From positions 1,249,348 through 1,255,739 of the forward strand of contig CP070706.1 in assembly GCA_020350085.1 (NCBI GenBank): a DNA stretch of 6,392 nucleotides, in the 5' to 3' direction. Under the pieces are notes generated by a model that worked only from the letters and a program-made list of their open reading frames with translations, searched no databases and was not told the origin of the DNA. The position numbers were made by a program, and so were the translations under genes. Shown here one piece after another: positions 5,486 through 6,392 of the stretch. The DNA comes from Acidobacteriota bacterium. Its GTDB lineage: Bacteria > Acidobacteriota > Polarisedimenticolia > J045. How positions within the stretch are numbered: the stretch's first letter is position 1; every line of letters starts with the position of its first letter.

Positions 5486-6392
5486 ATGCTGTTCGGGCGA
5501 TCCAAAGAACTCGTCGGCCTCGACATCGGTGACAGCTCGATCAAAGTGGCCGAGCTGCGCGACCTGGGCCGATCGCGCGGTTACGAAGTCCAGTCGTTGA
5601 CGACCGAGTCGTTGCCCCAGGAGGCGATCGTCGACGGGACCATCATGGACGCTGGGCTCGTCGTCGACACCCTGAGGCGGATCTGGTCGCAACAGAAGAT
5701 ACGCAACAAACGCGTCGCAACGGCGCTGACCGGCCACTCGGTCATCATTCGGCGAATCAACCTGCCGACGATGAGCGAGGCCGAGTTGGCGGAACAGATT
5801 CGGTGGGAAGCCGAGCAGTACATTCCGTTCAACATCGATGAAGTCTCACTCGACTATCACGTTCTCGAGGGCTCCTCGCTCGCCGGCGACGGCAACATGG
5901 ATGTGATCCTCGTCGCGGCACGCAAGGAGAGGATCGACGACTACACGTCGGTGATCAGCCAGGCCGGATTGGAAGCGGCCGTCGTGGACGTCGGCACGTT
6001 CGCCGCACTCAACTGTTTCGAAGCCAACTACGACGATGAGATGCCCAGCTCCGCCGTCGTCATCGACATCGGCGCTTCCGTGACCAGTATCGCGGTGCTG
6101 CACAACGGCGTGTCGGTGTTCTGGCGCGACTTCTCGATCGGCGGCAATCAGTACACCGACACGCTTCAGCGCGAGCTCAACCTCTCGCGCGAGCAAGCCG
6201 AGGCCGCCAAGCGGGGCGAAGCGGTCGAGGGCGTCTCGGGCGAACAGGTGTCGCAGATCCTGGTGTCGGTCAACGAAGAGCTGTGCCAGGAGATTCAACG
6301 CACCGTCGATTTCGTCAAGGCGTTTGCGACGACCGAAGCTCCGCTCGAGGCGATCTATCTCACTGGCGGCGGCTCGCGTCTTCCGGGGCTGC
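5486..6392 (+). CDS. pilM: Type IV pilus assembly protein PilM, N-terminal part (truncated by window edge)
   Basis: PilM is a cytoplasmic, actin-like (FtsA-fold) ATP-binding protein. It binds the N-terminal tail of PilN and links the PilN/O/P inner-membrane complex to the pilus motor. The frame runs from ATG 5486 to the window end without a stop: 302 residues of an expected ~350. The start MLFGRSKELVGLDIGDSSIK is typical of the family and includes the phosphate-1 motif (residues 11-20). EQIRWEAEQYIPFNIDEVSLDY (103-124) is a PilM hallmark. VVIDIGASVTSIAVL (191-205) is the second phosphate motif, and YLTGGGSRLPGL (291-302) is the adenosine-binding motif at the edge. There is no membrane segment, as expected. 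pilN, pilO, pilP and pilQ usually follow but are outside the window. A separate promoter and long leader suggest regulation independent of rel-ridA. Confidence 0.96.
   Translation, partial: MLFGRSKELVGLDIGDSSIKVAELRDLGRSRGYEVQSLTTESLPQEAIVDGTIMDAGLVVDTLRRIWSQQKIRNKRVATALTGHSVIIRRINLPTMSEAELAEQIRWEAEQYIPFNIDEVSLDYHVLEGSSLAGDGNMDVILVAARKERIDDYTSVISQAGLEAAVVDVGTFAALNCFEANYDDEMPSSAVVIDIGASVTSIAVLHNGVSVFWRDFSIGGNQYTDTLQRELNLSREQAEAAKRGEAVEGVSGEQVSQILVSVNEELCQEIQRTVDFVKAFATTEAPLEAIYLTGGGSRLPGL

Noticed and set aside
5459..5488. Upstream in-frame ATG (5459) as the pilM start.
   Set aside because: GGAGGTGA is ideally placed for ATG 5486, which gives the family-typical N-terminus. The upstream ATG has no ribosome-binding site.
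1..6392. Search for mobile elements, CRISPR arrays, tRNA/rRNA genes, toxin-antitoxin or defence genes.
   Set aside because: None seen. Coding regions are fully explained by secD, secF, rel, ridA and pilM, with uniform composition and no sign of transfer.

Overview
This is a GC-rich (roughly two-thirds G+C) chromosomal window from a diderm bacterium. Every gene is on the + strand and all are core genes: the 3' part of secD, complete secF, a complete bifunctional (p)ppGpp synthetase/hydrolase (rel), complete ridA, and the 5' part of pilM. A type IV pilus gene next to a secDF-rel block fits a deltaproteobacterial-type or acidobacterial-type lineage. That placement is inferred from gene content and composition only.

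Layout. 1-995 is the C-terminal part of SecD. secF (1011-2264) follows after 15 bp and is clearly in the same operon. Its SecF is about 100 residues longer than usual, because a helix-hairpin-helix/GspK-like segment sits in the periplasmic domain. A 146-bp spacer (2265-2410) holds a weak possible promoter and a possible 18-codon leader ORF whose stop overlaps the GTG start of rel. rel (2411-4591) has all recognisable HD hydrolase, synthetase, TGS, zinc-finger and ACT elements. A 65-bp spacer with two perfect palindromes leads to ridA (4657-5043). A 442-bp non-coding stretch (5044-5485) follows. It holds a GC-rich hairpin after ridA, further inverted repeats, a good sigma70-like promoter (-35 at 5187, -10 at 5209) and a leader of about 265 nt before pilM (5486 to beyond the window end).

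How the genes work together. SecD and SecF form the proton-driven accessory complex that completes export through SecYEG. Rel sets the stringent-response alarmone level. RidA removes reactive enamine/imine intermediates from PLP enzymes. PilM is the cytoplasmic actin-like platform of the type IV pilus inner-membrane complex and probably begins a separate pilMNOPQ-type unit under its own promoter.

No mobile element, CRISPR array, tRNA or rRNA was found. The protein content is ordinary. The most interesting signals are the domain insertion in SecF and the pilM leader, where a segment resembling the 16S rRNA 3' tail is exactly complementary to pilM's own Shine-Dalgarno sequence.
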